Source of the DNA: Parabacteroides distasonis
Lineage (GTDB): Bacteria; Bacteroidota; Bacteroidia; Bacteroidales; Tannerellaceae
DNA: 64,000 nt
Assembly (NCBI RefSeq): GCF_004793765.1
Contig: NZ_SRYM01000012.1
Span: forward strand, 32,575-96,574
Direction of reading: 5' to 3'
Part shown: positions 55,901 to 63,864 of the stretch, piece by piece
Position numbering within the stretch: the stretch's first letter is position 1
How the letters are laid out: each line of letters opens with the position of its first letter
Notes under the pieces: generated by a model
The model's database searches: none
What the model was told of the DNA's origin: nothing
What the model saw: only the letters and a program-made list of their open reading frames with translations
Translations under genes and position numbers: made by a program

Positions 55901-56490
55901 ATAAGCGGAGCCAAGTCCTCATTCTCCAAAGCCTCGATCTTCTGGATCTCGTGAGAGGTACGGAAACCGTCGAAGAAGTTCACGAACGGCACACGAGACT
56001 TGATCGTAGCCAAGTGAGCGACACCGGCCAAGTCCATAACCTCCTGTACGGAACCCTCGGCCAACATGGCGAAACCTGTCTGACGAGCAGACATCACGTC
56101 TTGATGGTCACCGAAGATACACAACGCATGAGAAGCCAATGTACGAGCGGATACGTGGAAAACGCAAGGAAGCAATTCACCGGCGATCTTGTACATATTA
56201 GGGATCATAAGCAACAAACCTTGAGAAGCAGTGTAGGTTGTTGTCAAGGCACCCGCTTGCAATGAACCGTGAACAGCACCTGCGGCACCACCCTCTGATT
56301 GCATTTCCTGTACCATTACAGTCTCGCCGAAAATATTCTTACGTCCGGCTGCAGCCCATTCATCTACATATTCAGCCATTGTAGACGACGGAGTGATGGG
56401 GTAAATCGCAGCTACCTCGCTGAACATATACGAGATATGAGCAGCGGCCTGGTTACCATCACAGGTTAAAAATTTCTTCTGTTTTGTCAT
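52942..56490 (-). CDS. nifJ: Pyruvate:ferredoxin (flavodoxin) oxidoreductase
   Basis: 1182-residue single-chain PFOR that converts pyruvate and CoA to acetyl-CoA and CO2 with reduction of ferredoxin, the main pyruvate route of gut anaerobes. Domain order: pyrimidine-binding domain (AAAHISYMFSEVAAIYPITPSSTMAE), transketolase-C-like domain, gamma domain, two 4Fe-4S clusters (CIQCNQCAYVCPH and CLGCGNCADVCPG), the extra cluster start CSGCGETPY, then the thiamine-diphosphate domain with GDGASYDIGYGGLDHVIASG and the conserved DTEVYSNTGGQSSK. The length matches the family. No clear promoter box is visible in the 38 bases after the ATPase gene. Confidence 0.98.
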   Translation of the reverse strand: MTKQKKFLTCDGNQAAAHISYMFSEVAAIYPITPSSTMAEYVDEWAAAGRKNIFGETVMVQEMQSEGGAAGAVHGSLQAGALTTTYTASQGLLLMIPNMYKIAGELLPCVFHVSARTLASHALCIFGDHQDVMSARQTGFAMLAEGSVQEVMDLAGVAHLATIKSRVPFVNFFDGFRTSHEIQKIEALENEDLAPLIDQKALAEFRARALNPERPVARGMAENPDHFFQHRESSNTYYEAVPAIVEEYMNEVSKITGRKYGLFDYYGAEDAERVIIAMGSVTEAAREAIDHLIAKGEKVGLVSVHLYRPFSAKHFLAAVPKTAKRIAVLDRTKEPGANGEPLYLDVKDCFYGQEDAPVIVGGRYGLGSKDTTPAQILSVFENLALPMPKNQFTIGIVDDVTFTSLPQKEEIALGGEGMFEAKFYGLGADGTVGANKNSVKIIGDNTDKYCQAYFSYDSKKSGGFTCSHLRFGDHPIRSTYLVNTPNFVACHVQAYLRMYDVTRGLRENGTFLLNTVWGAEELAKHLPNKVKRYFAQKNITVYYINATQIALEIGLGNRTNTILQSAFFRITGVIPVDLAIEQMKKFIVKSYGKKGEDVVNKNYAAVDRGGEYNQLTVDPAWANLPDDEAVVNNDPAFINEVVRPINAQDGDLLKVSAFKGIEDGTWAQGTAKYEKRGVAAFVPVWNEANCIQCNQCAYVCPHASIRPFVLNDEEQKGASFAMLDVKAPAAMKGMKFRMQVDVMDCLGCGNCADVCPGFKGNKALSMVPLEGQLAEADNWNYCVANVSSKQNLVDVKSNVKNSQFATPLFEFSGACSGCGETPYVKLITQLFGDREMVANATGCSSIYSGSVPSTPYTTNEKGQGPAWANSLFEDFCEFGLGMELANEKMRKRLEGLLQQITVGEHAPAEAKEIAAAWIANQNDAEKTKELAPQVMAFVEQGIKEGCPVCAQIKELSHFLVKRSQWIIGGDGASYDIGYGGLDHVIASGKNVNILVLDTEVYSNTGGQSSKSTPVGAIAKFAAAGKRVRKKDLGLMVTTYGYVYVAQIAMGADQAQTLKAIREAEAYDGPSLIIAYAPCINHGLKKGMGKSQAEEKEAVACGYWHLWRYNPALEAEDKNPFTLDSKEPDWSKFQDFLKGEVRFASVAKQYPAEAAELFAAAEENAKWRLRSYKRMAAENWDVE

Positions 56491-56528
56491 AGACCTATAA
56501 AACTATTAGTATTAAAAAATATCCTTAC

Positions 56529-57707
56529 TCAATATAGAAAACCGAACAACCAAAGCGGGATCATGTTCCCCTCCCCGATCTCGGTCTTATCGACAGCATA
56601 GTACATATCCGGATTGTTCTTCACTTTCATATTTTCCTCGATCCGGAAATTATACATCATATTCACCAGAAAGTGGGCGTTCTTATTTCCTTCATTCAGC
56701 TCATTGTCTTTCAATAGTTGGTTATAAAAGAACGACTCACGCACCGCCCCGGCATTTACCTCCATCGGGCGGATGGGGTACATCAGGTTCGAGTTATACA
56801 TATATACCTTGGAGGGTTTCTTCGGAAAGGATTCGCCCACCGGATACAGCATACTCATCAAACGGGCATCTGTCAAATACTTGATATAATTCATCACGGT
56901 GGCCCGGGATGTCTCGATATCTTTACTCAACTGACTCACGTTTGGGGTACAAGGGGCACTCGTAGCCAATAAGTAGAGTAGTTTGCGTAGCTTTGGCAGA
57001 TAGCTTTGTTCGATTTGTTTTATGTATAACACGTCCACCTCTAGCATCATGTTCATGGTCTTCAGCAGGTTCTCGGAGAAGTTGCGCTTTTCCAAGAAGA
57101 ACGGATAGAAACCATGATGGAGATAATCTTGGAAATAAGCCATCGGCCTTACGATCGAGCAAATACGTTTGGCGATTTCCTGATGATTCTCTACTACCTC
57201 ATCGAACGTGTACGCAGGAAACTGGTTCCCGGACATCAAGTTCAAGAACTCACGGAACGAGAACCCCCTGAGGTTATACGATACCACCTTGCCGGACAGG
57301 TCCGGGTTCTCCTCTTTCAGACGCATCACCGATGAGCCGGAGAAAACGATCTTCAAGTCCTCGAAATTATCATAGCAATACCGCAACTCTCTCGACCAAT
57401 TGGAATACTTAAACACTTGGTCTATCAACAGCACCTTTCCACCTTTAGCCCGAAACTCGGCGGCGAAATCAACGAGTGTGCGTTCCGTAAAATAGAAATG
57501 ATTTAAGTTAATGTATAAGCATTCCTTATTATCGGCACCAAAATATTCACGGGCATAGTCTAACAAGAAAGTGGTCTTTCCGACTCCTCGCGAACCTTTA
57601 ATACCGATCAACCGATCCTCCCAATTGATCTCATCCATCAATCCCCTTCGTACCGGAGAATACAGATGCTCTACCAGATATTTATGTGTTTTAAAGAATG
57701 CTTCCAC
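56529..57707 (-). CDS. AAA ATPase with DUF4143-like C-terminal domain
   Basis: 392 residues. Walker A is GSRGVGKTT at 38-46, and a Walker B-like VLLIDQV follows near 93. FSGSSVMRLKEENPDLSGKVVSYNLRGFSFREFL is the typical segment of this archaeal-type ATPase family. A winged helix (SQLSKDIETSRATVMNYIKYL) and the DUF4143 region complete it. Common in Bacteroidetes, often variable between strains, of unknown physiological role. It has an exact promoter box and lies 38 bases upstream of nifJ. Confidence 0.88.
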   Translation of the reverse strand: MEAFFKTHKYLVEHLYSPVRRGLMDEINWEDRLIGIKGSRGVGKTTFLLDYAREYFGADNKECLYINLNHFYFTERTLVDFAAEFRAKGGKVLLIDQVFKYSNWSRELRYCYDNFEDLKIVFSGSSVMRLKEENPDLSGKVVSYNLRGFSFREFLNLMSGNQFPAYTFDEVVENHQEIAKRICSIVRPMAYFQDYLHHGFYPFFLEKRNFSENLLKTMNMMLEVDVLYIKQIEQSYLPKLRKLLYLLATSAPCTPNVSQLSKDIETSRATVMNYIKYLTDARLMSMLYPVGESFPKKPSKVYMYNSNLMYPIRPMEVNAGAVRESFFYNQLLKDNELNEGNKNAHFLVNMMYNFRIEENMKVKNNPDMYYAVDKTEIGEGNMIPLWLFGFLY

Positions 57708-57745
57708 CTACATAATTGGTAATTGAAAATTTGGAATTACCGATG

Positions 57746-57753
57746 CAAAGATA
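57746..57753 (-). promoter_or_regulatory. -7 promoter box for the AAA ATPase gene
   Basis: Minus-strand TATCTTTG, exact match, 39 bases before the ATG. Just beyond it, TTGCAAT/ATTGCAA words repeat near 57766-57800. Confidence 0.55.
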
Positions 57754-57887
57754 AACATCTTTTCTCATTTGCAATGCGGAGATTGCAATTTTATTGCAAA
57801 AAGTAAAGTTCAAACTAACAATTGCCTATCAACGTATTCTGTCTCGTAAAGACGGAGCGCACTCCAGTCCTTACGAAACAAAAGATA

Positions 57888-58907
57888 TTATTCAATGATC
57901 GAGATCCATCCGTAAGTATCCGGCTCGTCGCCATACTGGATGGCACGTAGCTTATGATATAATTTCTCGCAAACAGGCCCCGGTTTGCCGTCTTTGGCGA
58001 TAACAAAAGATTTGTTCTCATCCAAATCGTCGATTTGTGAGATCGGGGCGATAACTGCGGCGGTACCACACTCGGCAGCCTCGTCGAACGTAGCGATCTC
58101 CTCGAAAGGAACCGGACGACGCTCTACCGTCAAGCCCATATCCTCGGCCAATTGCTGCAAGCTCTTGTTCGTGATCGAAGGCAAGATCGAGTGGGATTGC
58201 GGAGTGATATAGCTGTTGCCACGGATTCCGAAGAAGTTCGCCGGACCGCACTCATCCAGATACTTCTTCTCTTTCGGATCCAGATACAATACGGCTGCGT
58301 ATCCCTTGGAATGAGCGATCTCGCCAGCTACCAAGCTAGCGGCATAGTTACCACCCACCTTGATCGTACCCGTTCCGTTAGGAGCCGCACGGTCGTACTC
58401 ACGAAGCACGCATACCTTTGAGGGCTGGAATCCACCCTTGAAATACGGACCTACCGGAGTGACAAATATCATAAACATATATTCGGGAGCCGGCTTCACA
58501 CCCACCTGAGCACCCAAGCCGATCATCAGCGGACGAATATATAAAGCGGCACCACTCTCATAAGGAGGAACGAAACGCTCATTTAATTTCACGACCTTAC
58601 GTACAGCTTCCTCGAACATCTCTACAGGCAACTCAGCCATCTTGATACCCCGGCTGGAAGATTGCATACGTTTAGCGTTCTCATCCATACGGAATACACG
58701 GATCTTACCGTCTTTCCCGCGGAAGGCCTTCAAGCCCTCGAAAGACTCTTGTCCGTAATGCAAGCAAGTAGCGGCCATGTGAATATTGATAATCTCGGAT
58801 GAAGAAACTTCCAACTCACCCCATTTACCGTCACGATAGTAGCATCTTACATTGTAGTCTGTCTTGATATAACCAAATCCCAGCTCAGACCAATTTAAAT
58901 TTTCCAT
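57888..58907 (-). CDS. ilvE: Branched-chain amino acid aminotransferase
   Basis: 339-residue PLP enzyme that makes or degrades Leu, Ile and Val. The fold type IV signature is clear: CLHYGQESFEGLKAFRG near 48-63, the PLP lysine K183 in GTIKVGGNYAAS, and YLDECGPANFFGI. The length fits the larger bacterial/eukaryotic BCAT subgroup. It stands alone, away from other ilv genes, and its leader (58908 to about 59010) holds a terminator-like hairpin. Confidence 0.96.
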   Translation of the reverse strand: MENLNWSELGFGYIKTDYNVRCYYRDGKWGELEVSSSEIINIHMAATCLHYGQESFEGLKAFRGKDGKIRVFRMDENAKRMQSSSRGIKMAELPVEMFEEAVRKVVKLNERFVPPYESGAALYIRPLMIGLGAQVGVKPAPEYMFMIFVTPVGPYFKGGFQPSKVCVLREYDRAAPNGTGTIKVGGNYAASLVAGEIAHSKGYAAVLYLDPKEKKYLDECGPANFFGIRGNSYITPQSHSILPSITNKSLQQLAEDMGLTVERRPVPFEEIATFDEAAECGTAAVIAPISQIDDLDENKSFVIAKDGKPGPVCEKLYHKLRAIQYGDEPDTYGWISIIE

Positions 58908-58955
58908 ATCTATATAATTTGCTGTAATTAGTTTAAAATTAACAAATTACACTGT

Positions 58956-58998
58956 TAATAATATCGTTCAAAAGCAAAAACGCCCATAGCCGTCGCTA
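58956..58998 (-). promoter_or_regulatory. Possible attenuator-like hairpin in the ilvE leader
   Basis: On the minus strand, CCCGTAGC-gacg-GCTATGGG (one mismatch) is followed by CGTTTTTGC, close to the predicted transcription start. A tiny ORF starting within the right arm (MGVFAFERYY) ends before ilvE. It is not enriched in Leu, Ile or Val codons, so a classic attenuator is not shown. Confidence 0.4.
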
Positions 58999-59017
58999 CG
59001 GGAGATTTTGTGTACCG

Positions 59018-59025
59018 CAAATATA
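59018..59025 (-). promoter_or_regulatory. -7 promoter box for ilvE
   Basis: Minus-strand TATATTTG, exact match, 111 bases before the ATG, giving a leader of about 100 bases. Confidence 0.55.
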
Positions 59026-59150
59026 CGCTAATTTATATATAGTTCGGCCTATAAACTAAAAAAAGCAAGCGGAAGGCTACATTTCGGCCTATAACGAATA
59101 TATGATCTATCACTTGGTCGAACTCATTCTCCAACTCTTGCTCTGGGAAA

Positions 59151-59783
59151 TCAAGGGCGACCGGATCGGACATATACCTTATGGCTTCCCCAACCGGATA
59201 TGGTGATACCGCTCACCGGGTCGCCGCTCAAGCGTTGCAGTTCCAATGTAGCGCTAGTCCGTTTCATACCATTGATCGCCATATAGTCCGATATGCGCAA
59301 AAAGGGATGTTCCTTCAGATACTCCAACGCACGGGAGAGGCGCACCTCCTCCGTATAGGGCGATTTCCTAACACGACTTATCCCGCCACGGGACAGGTCG
59401 CAGCACATCCGTGTCTCTCGTACCAACGTCTTGTCGGCCTTGAAACTGATACCGTTCACCTCAATACTCCGGGCATTACGCTTCGTGTCATCGCCATCCA
59501 TCGTATCCATCTCCTTATTCTTGACCAAGCCCAACTGAGGCTTGAACGTACCGATGCCCTCAAGCGTCACCGAGCATCCCTCCGCCATGTAACGGGCCAA
59601 GCAATCCGCCACCGAGGTCATCACGTGCATCACGCTAGCCCTGCTAAGCCCCGACCCCGGATAGGCAATCCGCTCCGTAAAGTCCTTCATATCGATGTTC
59701 CGCTCTATCTTCATCCGATAGAACACCCGTTTCTCACCCGTACCATTTAGGTCGCTCATCTCTTGCTTAATGTATCTTGCCAT
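59151..59783 (-). CDS. HU-HIG-type DNA-binding protein
   Basis: 210 residues. The N-terminal about 125 residues match the HU-like domain of the Bacteroidetes HU-HIG group (YRMKIERNIDMKDFTERIAYPGSGLSRASVMHVMTSVADCLARYMAEGCSVTLEGIGTFKPQLG). The C-terminal part is a possible winged-helix segment (LSRALEYLKEHPFLRISDYMAINGMKRTSATLELQRL) that may add a second DNA contact. No signal peptide. Probably nucleoid-associated. The second HU-like gene in the window (see 3176) has a different C-terminal domain. Confidence 0.85.
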   Translation of the reverse strand: MARYIKQEMSDLNGTGEKRVFYRMKIERNIDMKDFTERIAYPGSGLSRASVMHVMTSVADCLARYMAEGCSVTLEGIGTFKPQLGLVKNKEMDTMDGDDTKRNARSIEVNGISFKADKTLVRETRMCCDLSRGGISRVRKSPYTEEVRLSRALEYLKEHPFLRISDYMAINGMKRTSATLELQRLSGDPVSGITISGWGSHKVYVRSGRP

Positions 59784-59840
59784 AAATCTATTAGATATTA
59801 ATAATAATCAATCATATATAAAACCTTCACCATACATATA

Positions 59841-59848
59841 CAAATATA
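59841..59848 (-). promoter_or_regulatory. -7 promoter box for the HU-HIG gene
   Basis: Minus-strand TATATTTG, exact match, 58 bases before the ATG. Confidence 0.5.
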
Positions 59849-59889
59849 CTCAAACTTAGCTCCATTTCCAAATCTACGACACTGTTTTT

Positions 59890-59952
59890 ACGATCAGCAC
59901 CAGCGATCTTACAATCAGTGGCACTGATTACAAAATCACTGTCACCGATTAT
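59890..59952. repeat. Array E: three 21-bp units
   Basis: Units start at 59890, 59911 and 59932, exactly 21 bp each (ACGATCAGCACCAGCGATC.., ACAATCAGTGGCACTGATT.., AAAATCACTGTCACCGATT..). The middle unit contains the palindrome AATCAGTG-g-CACTGATT. Unlike the other arrays it lies between two divergent genes (HU-HIG and metF). Confidence 0.8.
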
Positions 59953-60146
59953 AGAATATATACAGTTCTTGCAAAGAAAGGAAAGGCATCCGAACAACTA
60001 TACTGCCAGAAGAAAGCGTTTTTTTCGATAAATTCCGCTACAATCGCAGATAAAACACTGGAACAAATGTACGGAGACGCCTTCTACAATAACCCAGAAT
60101 ATGAGAGTAACATCGATTAATGACCTGTCGTTATCAATATTTTCGT

Positions 60147-60154
60147 TACATTCG
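60147..60154 (+). promoter_or_regulatory. Probable -7 box for metF
   Basis: TACATTCG, one mismatch to TAnnTTTG, 25 bases before the ATG at 60179. Confidence 0.4.
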
Positions 60155-60178
60155 CGTCTAAAAATAACAGAATAACAC

Positions 60179-61132
60179 ATGAAAGTCATTGATCTGATAA
60201 GGAATAGTAAGAGTACCGCTTTTTCTTTCGAGATATTACCGCCGCTGAAAGGTAACAGTATCCAGAAGGTGTATAATGTAATTGACAAGTTGAAGGAATT
60301 CGACCCTAAATACATAAATATCACCTCCCACCATAGCGAGTTCGTCTATAAAACCTTACCAGACGGAAGTTTCCAAAAAGTAAACATCCGTAAACGTCCG
60401 GGCTCCGTAGCGATCGCTTCGGCTATCCAGAATAAATACGGTATTCCTGCCGTACCTCATATTATATGTAAAGGCTTTACGAAAGACGAGACGGAATACG
60501 CTTTGATCGATTTGAACTTCCTAGGCGTAAACAACCTCTTGATATTAAGGGGAGATACAAAGACCTTAGAGGCCTCCCAGCAAAACCCGGAGTTATATCA
60601 CGACCACGCGACTGACTTGCAACAGCAGGTAAATCATTTCAACGAAGGTATCGCGTTAGACGGTTCCAAGATAGACGGTATAGAGACTCCCTTCTCGTAC
60701 GGCATGGCTTGCTATCCGGAGAAGCACGAGGAAGCGCCCAATATGGAATCTGATATCTATTACTTAAAGGAGAAAGTAAAAAATGGCGCTGAATATCTGG
60801 TAACCCAGATGTTTTTCGATAATGAAAAATATTATGCGTTCGTGGATCGTTGCCGTGCGGAAGGCATCACGGTTCCCATCATCCCCGGTATCAAACCGAT
60901 CGTTTTCAAGAACCAATTAACGGTTCTTCCGAAGATATTCCGTACGGATATCCCGGAGCCTTTCGCGACAGAATTACGTAAATGTAAAGATGATGCGGAA
61001 GCGAAAGAGGTGGGCGTGGAATGGTGTATACAGCAATGCAAGGATCTGATCGCCCATGGCGTACCGAGCTTACATTTCTACACGATGATGGCCTCGGATA
61101 GCGTTTACAAAATAGCGAAAGAAATTTATTGA
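60179..61132 (+). CDS. metF: 5,10-methylenetetrahydrofolate reductase
   Basis: 317-residue flavoprotein TIM barrel that makes 5-methyl-THF for methionine synthesis. FSFEILPPLKG near 16-26 holds the catalytic Glu; the His region reads YINITSHHSEFVYKTL, and NNLLILRGDT and GAEYLVTQMFFDNEKYYAFVDRCRAEGITVPIIPGIKPI are standard flavin and substrate segments. SLHFYTMM lies near the C-terminus. It is a single gene, normal length. Confidence 0.96.
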   Translation: MKVIDLIRNSKSTAFSFEILPPLKGNSIQKVYNVIDKLKEFDPKYINITSHHSEFVYKTLPDGSFQKVNIRKRPGSVAIASAIQNKYGIPAVPHIICKGFTKDETEYALIDLNFLGVNNLLILRGDTKTLEASQQNPELYHDHATDLQQQVNHFNEGIALDGSKIDGIETPFSYGMACYPEKHEEAPNMESDIYYLKEKVKNGAEYLVTQMFFDNEKYYAFVDRCRAEGITVPIIPGIKPIVFKNQLTVLPKIFRTDIPEPFATELRKCKDDAEAKEVGVEWCIQQCKDLIAHGVPSLHFYTMMASDSVYKIAKEIY

Positions 61133-61167
61133 GATACAATAGGGGTTTTTCCACGCTGAGTTGTCTA

Positions 61168-61205
61168 ATACTTAGTACACGATTGAACAATCATGTACTA
61201 AGTAT
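61168..61205. repeat. 38-bp near-perfect palindrome between metF and holB
   Basis: ATACTTAGTACACGATTG (61168-61185) pairs with 61188-61205 at 17 of 18 positions around a 2-base loop. No T-run follows, and the AT-rich arms would form a cruciform-like hairpin. Confidence 0.8.
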
Positions 61206-61229
61206 GGTTATTTCTAAAATTCTAAGGTA

Positions 61230-61331
61230 ATGAAATATATATTCTTTATTGGACTTGACTTGGCAGTGTATCCGTTCTTAGTTTTACTCTACATATGTCA
61301 ATTGATATTTACAAAACCCCGCGCCTTTTGA
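61230..61331 (+). CDS. Possible small hydrophobic protein, 33 residues
   Basis: ATG to TGA encodes 33 residues starting MKYIFFIGLDLAVYPFLVLL, almost entirely one membrane segment, ending FTKPRAF. It lies between the 38-bp palindrome and the holB promoter; its end overlaps the holB -33 element. There is no clear promoter of its own, so it could be a chance ORF in an AT-rich spacer. Confidence 0.3.
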   Translation: MKYIFFIGLDLAVYPFLVLLYICQLIFTKPRAF

Positions 61332-61357
61332 TATCTGAATACTTTTCCGTAACTTCG
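61327..61357 (+). promoter_or_regulatory. Promoter of holB
   Basis: TTTG at 61327-61330 as -33 element, a 19-base spacer, then TAACTTCG at 61350-61357 as -7 box (one mismatch). This spacing is the Bacteroidetes norm. It lies 31 bases before the ATG. Confidence 0.6.
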
Positions 61358-61388
61358 TTCTTTATTCTATAAGAAAAGGAAATATCTC

Positions 61389-62513
61389 ATGTATTTTAAA
61401 GATATCATCGGGCAAGAGGAAGTAAAGGAACGGTTGAGGCAATCGGCTCGGACAGGGATCGTACCCCATGCGCAGTTATTCACGGAGCAAGGGGGGGCCG
61501 GGGCGTTTCCGCTGGCTTTGGCTTACGCCCGTTATCTGAATTGTACGAACCGGACGGAGACGGACGCTTGCGGACGTTGCCCGTCATGCCTTAAATATGA
61601 CGAATTGGCACATCCCGATTTGCATTTCGTATTCCCGATCGTAGCCAAGAAAGAGAAAAAGAAAGAGGTCTGCGATGATTATCTCAGCGAATGGCGTGGG
61701 TTCCTCAAGGAGCATCCCTATTTCAATATGGATGAATGGCTGGATTATATCGAGGCCGGAAACTCACAAGCGATCATCTATTCCAAGGAAAGCGATGAGA
61801 TTATCCATAAACTGAGCCTAAAGATTTATGAGGCGGAATATCGTATCCTGATGGTTTGGTTGCCGGAGAAACTACATCCCACTTGCGCCAACAAGCTTCT
61901 GAAAATCATAGAGGAGCCACCTATGAAAACGGTTATCCTTATGGTATCCGAGACACCGGACCTTATCCTCGGGACCATCCAATCTCGTGCGCAACGCATC
62001 CACATCCGTCCCATTGAGGCCGATGCTATCATGAATGCCATGATATCCCGTTTCGGACTTTCACCCGATGACGCTAAACACGTCGCTCACCTCTCCTCCG
62101 GAAGTTTCATCAAGGCGATGGAGGCGATTAGCTTGGGCGAGGAAAATAAATTCTTTCTGGAGCAATTCAAGACCATGATGCGAAACTCATGGGCACGAAA
62201 CGTAAAAGGTATGAAAGCGATGGCGGACGTCATGGCAGGGATCGGACGGGAACGACAGAAGAACTTCCTCTCCTATTGTCAGCATTTGATCCGGGAGAAC
62301 TTCATGTACCGGTTCCAATCGCCGGAACTTAATTATATGAATCTGGACGAGGCTAGCTTCTCCGTTAAGTTCTCCCCTTTCGTCAACGAGCGAAACGTAA
62401 TCGATTTGATGGAAGAATTGGCGAAAGCGGAACGCCATATCACACAGAACGTGAATGCCAAGATGGTCTTTTTTGATTTATCCTTACGAATTACCGTACT
62501 AATCAAAAGATAA
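61389..62513 (+). CDS. holB: DNA polymerase III delta-prime subunit
   Basis: 374-residue clamp-loader subunit. It starts YFKDIIGQEEVKERLRQSARTGIVPHAQLF. The P-loop position is degenerate (TEQGGAGAFPLALAYARYL), as expected for delta-prime, which does not hydrolyse ATP. A zinc module, NCTNRTETDACGRCPSCLKY (Cys52, 61, 64 and 67), follows. Later segments ANKLLKIIEEPPMKTVILMVSETPDLILGTIQSRAQRI match the clamp-loader sensor region. Confidence 0.94.
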   Translation: MYFKDIIGQEEVKERLRQSARTGIVPHAQLFTEQGGAGAFPLALAYARYLNCTNRTETDACGRCPSCLKYDELAHPDLHFVFPIVAKKEKKKEVCDDYLSEWRGFLKEHPYFNMDEWLDYIEAGNSQAIIYSKESDEIIHKLSLKIYEAEYRILMVWLPEKLHPTCANKLLKIIEEPPMKTVILMVSETPDLILGTIQSRAQRIHIRPIEADAIMNAMISRFGLSPDDAKHVAHLSSGSFIKAMEAISLGEENKFFLEQFKTMMRNSWARNVKGMKAMADVMAGIGRERQKNFLSYCQHLIRENFMYRFQSPELNYMNLDEASFSVKFSPFVNERNVIDLMEELAKAERHITQNVNAKMVFFDLSLRITVLIKR

Positions 62514-62517
62514 GTCT

Positions 62518-63840
62518 TCAGATTTTCTTGTTAAGCCAATTTCCTTTCCATAGATAGAAGAAAGAAGAAAGGATCATGATATTATATACATACTCCGTAG
62601 TCCAGCAAACCGCCACGTCCGCACGCAACCATACGGCAACATACAATATATATAATACGTACACGAATATGCTAGCCATATCGATTTCCAGCGCACGGCG
62701 GGTATTGCCTGTCCCCGATACGCTAAAGAAATAAATAAAACCGGGAACGGCGAAAAGATAAGAGGACAGCATCACCCACAACGAAGGAATCGAGCAAACG
62801 ATCAAATCCGGGTTATCCGTATAAATACGCAATACGGTAGACGGGAACATAGCGATCAAGATACCGATCGGTAGCACGAACGCATAGCATAGCCCGATCA
62901 TCCTCCGGCTAAGCGGAAGTACCCGGTCCGACTCCCCGGCGCCGATCAAGTTACTAACCAGCGAGCTGTTCGTGGAGGCGAAAGCATTCACGAACATAAA
63001 CAGGAATGAGGAGATGCTACGTACCACATTCGTAATTGCTAACGGCCGCTCGCCCAGATGCTCCATAGCGATAAAGAAGACAAACCACCCTCCAAAAGCG
63101 ATCCCATGCTGGATCATTACCCAGATAGAGACGCTCAATATTTGTCCCAGCATCCTGAAATCCACTCTCGTAAAACGAAACAGACCGTATTTCTTATACT
63201 CTACCTTCTTCCACGTATAAATCACGAAGAACATTACGGAGACAGCTTCCGAGATCAAGGAAGCGATAGCGGCACCCGCTATCCCCAATACGGGGAGACC
63301 GAACTTACCGAATATCAAAATATAGTTCAAGACCACGTTGGTAAGCACCATCACCACCGAATTGGCCGTCAAGATCTTCGTATTCGTCGTACTCACGTAA
63401 AACGCACGGAACATCACCGCTATAAAAGAAAAGAAGAACCCGTACACCCGCCAGTCCAGATAACTCATCGTCGCCCGATACACCTCTTCCGAGCCGATCA
63501 TCCGGTGGAGCAGATAGGGCGTAAGCAGATTAGAGGCCGTAAACAACACCGCCGCCAGCAGAAAAAGGAATAGCCCGCCTTGCGTAAAAACCTCGCCGAT
63601 CCGTTTATACTCCCCCTCACCGTTACGACGTGCCATCAGCACCTGAGCGCCCACGCTGAAACCGAATCCTAGCATATAAATCACGAGATAATAGACCCCA
63701 GCCAAGGCGGAGGCACCTAGCTCAACCTCGCCGACACGCCCCAGATAAGCGGTATCCGTCAATCCGATCATATGCTCCATGAGCAAGCTGATCAATACCG
63801 GATACGTGATCTTTAGAATTTGTTTGTTCGTATATCGCAT
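62518..63840 (-). CDS. MATE-family multidrug/organic cation efflux transporter
   Basis: 440-residue inner-membrane exporter with twelve hydrophobic segments in two similar halves (LISLLMEHMIGLTDTAYLGRVGEVELGASALAGVYY in the first, SISSFLFMFVNAFASTNSSLVSNLIGAGESDRVLPLSRRM in the second). Substrates are not predictable. The start is set at MRYTNKQIL; an upstream ATG at 63891 would lie before the -7 box at 63865-63872. It is convergent with holB, four bases apart. Confidence 0.92.
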   Translation of the reverse strand: MRYTNKQILKITYPVLISLLMEHMIGLTDTAYLGRVGEVELGASALAGVYYLVIYMLGFGFSVGAQVLMARRNGEGEYKRIGEVFTQGGLFLFLLAAVLFTASNLLTPYLLHRMIGSEEVYRATMSYLDWRVYGFFFSFIAVMFRAFYVSTTNTKILTANSVVMVLTNVVLNYILIFGKFGLPVLGIAGAAIASLISEAVSVMFFVIYTWKKVEYKKYGLFRFTRVDFRMLGQILSVSIWVMIQHGIAFGGWFVFFIAMEHLGERPLAITNVVRSISSFLFMFVNAFASTNSSLVSNLIGAGESDRVLPLSRRMIGLCYAFVLPIGILIAMFPSTVLRIYTDNPDLIVCSIPSLWVMLSSYLFAVPGFIYFFSVSGTGNTRRALEIDMASIFVYVLYILYVAVWLRADVAVCWTTEYVYNIMILSSFFYLWKGNWLNKKI

Positions 63841-63864
63841 GATGAATCTAGAATAAAAGAGAGG

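Noticed and set aside
55087..56265. A 392-codon open frame antisense to the pyruvate oxidoreductase gene
   Set aside because: It is a shadow of the strong codon bias of the real gene. Its Arg/Ser/Thr/Gln-rich protein has no domain, and the sense gene is unambiguous.
57757..57800. TTGCAAT/ATTGCAA words upstream of the AAA ATPase promoter
   Set aside because: Only three short copies without fixed period; in an AT-rich spacer this is weak evidence for an operator.
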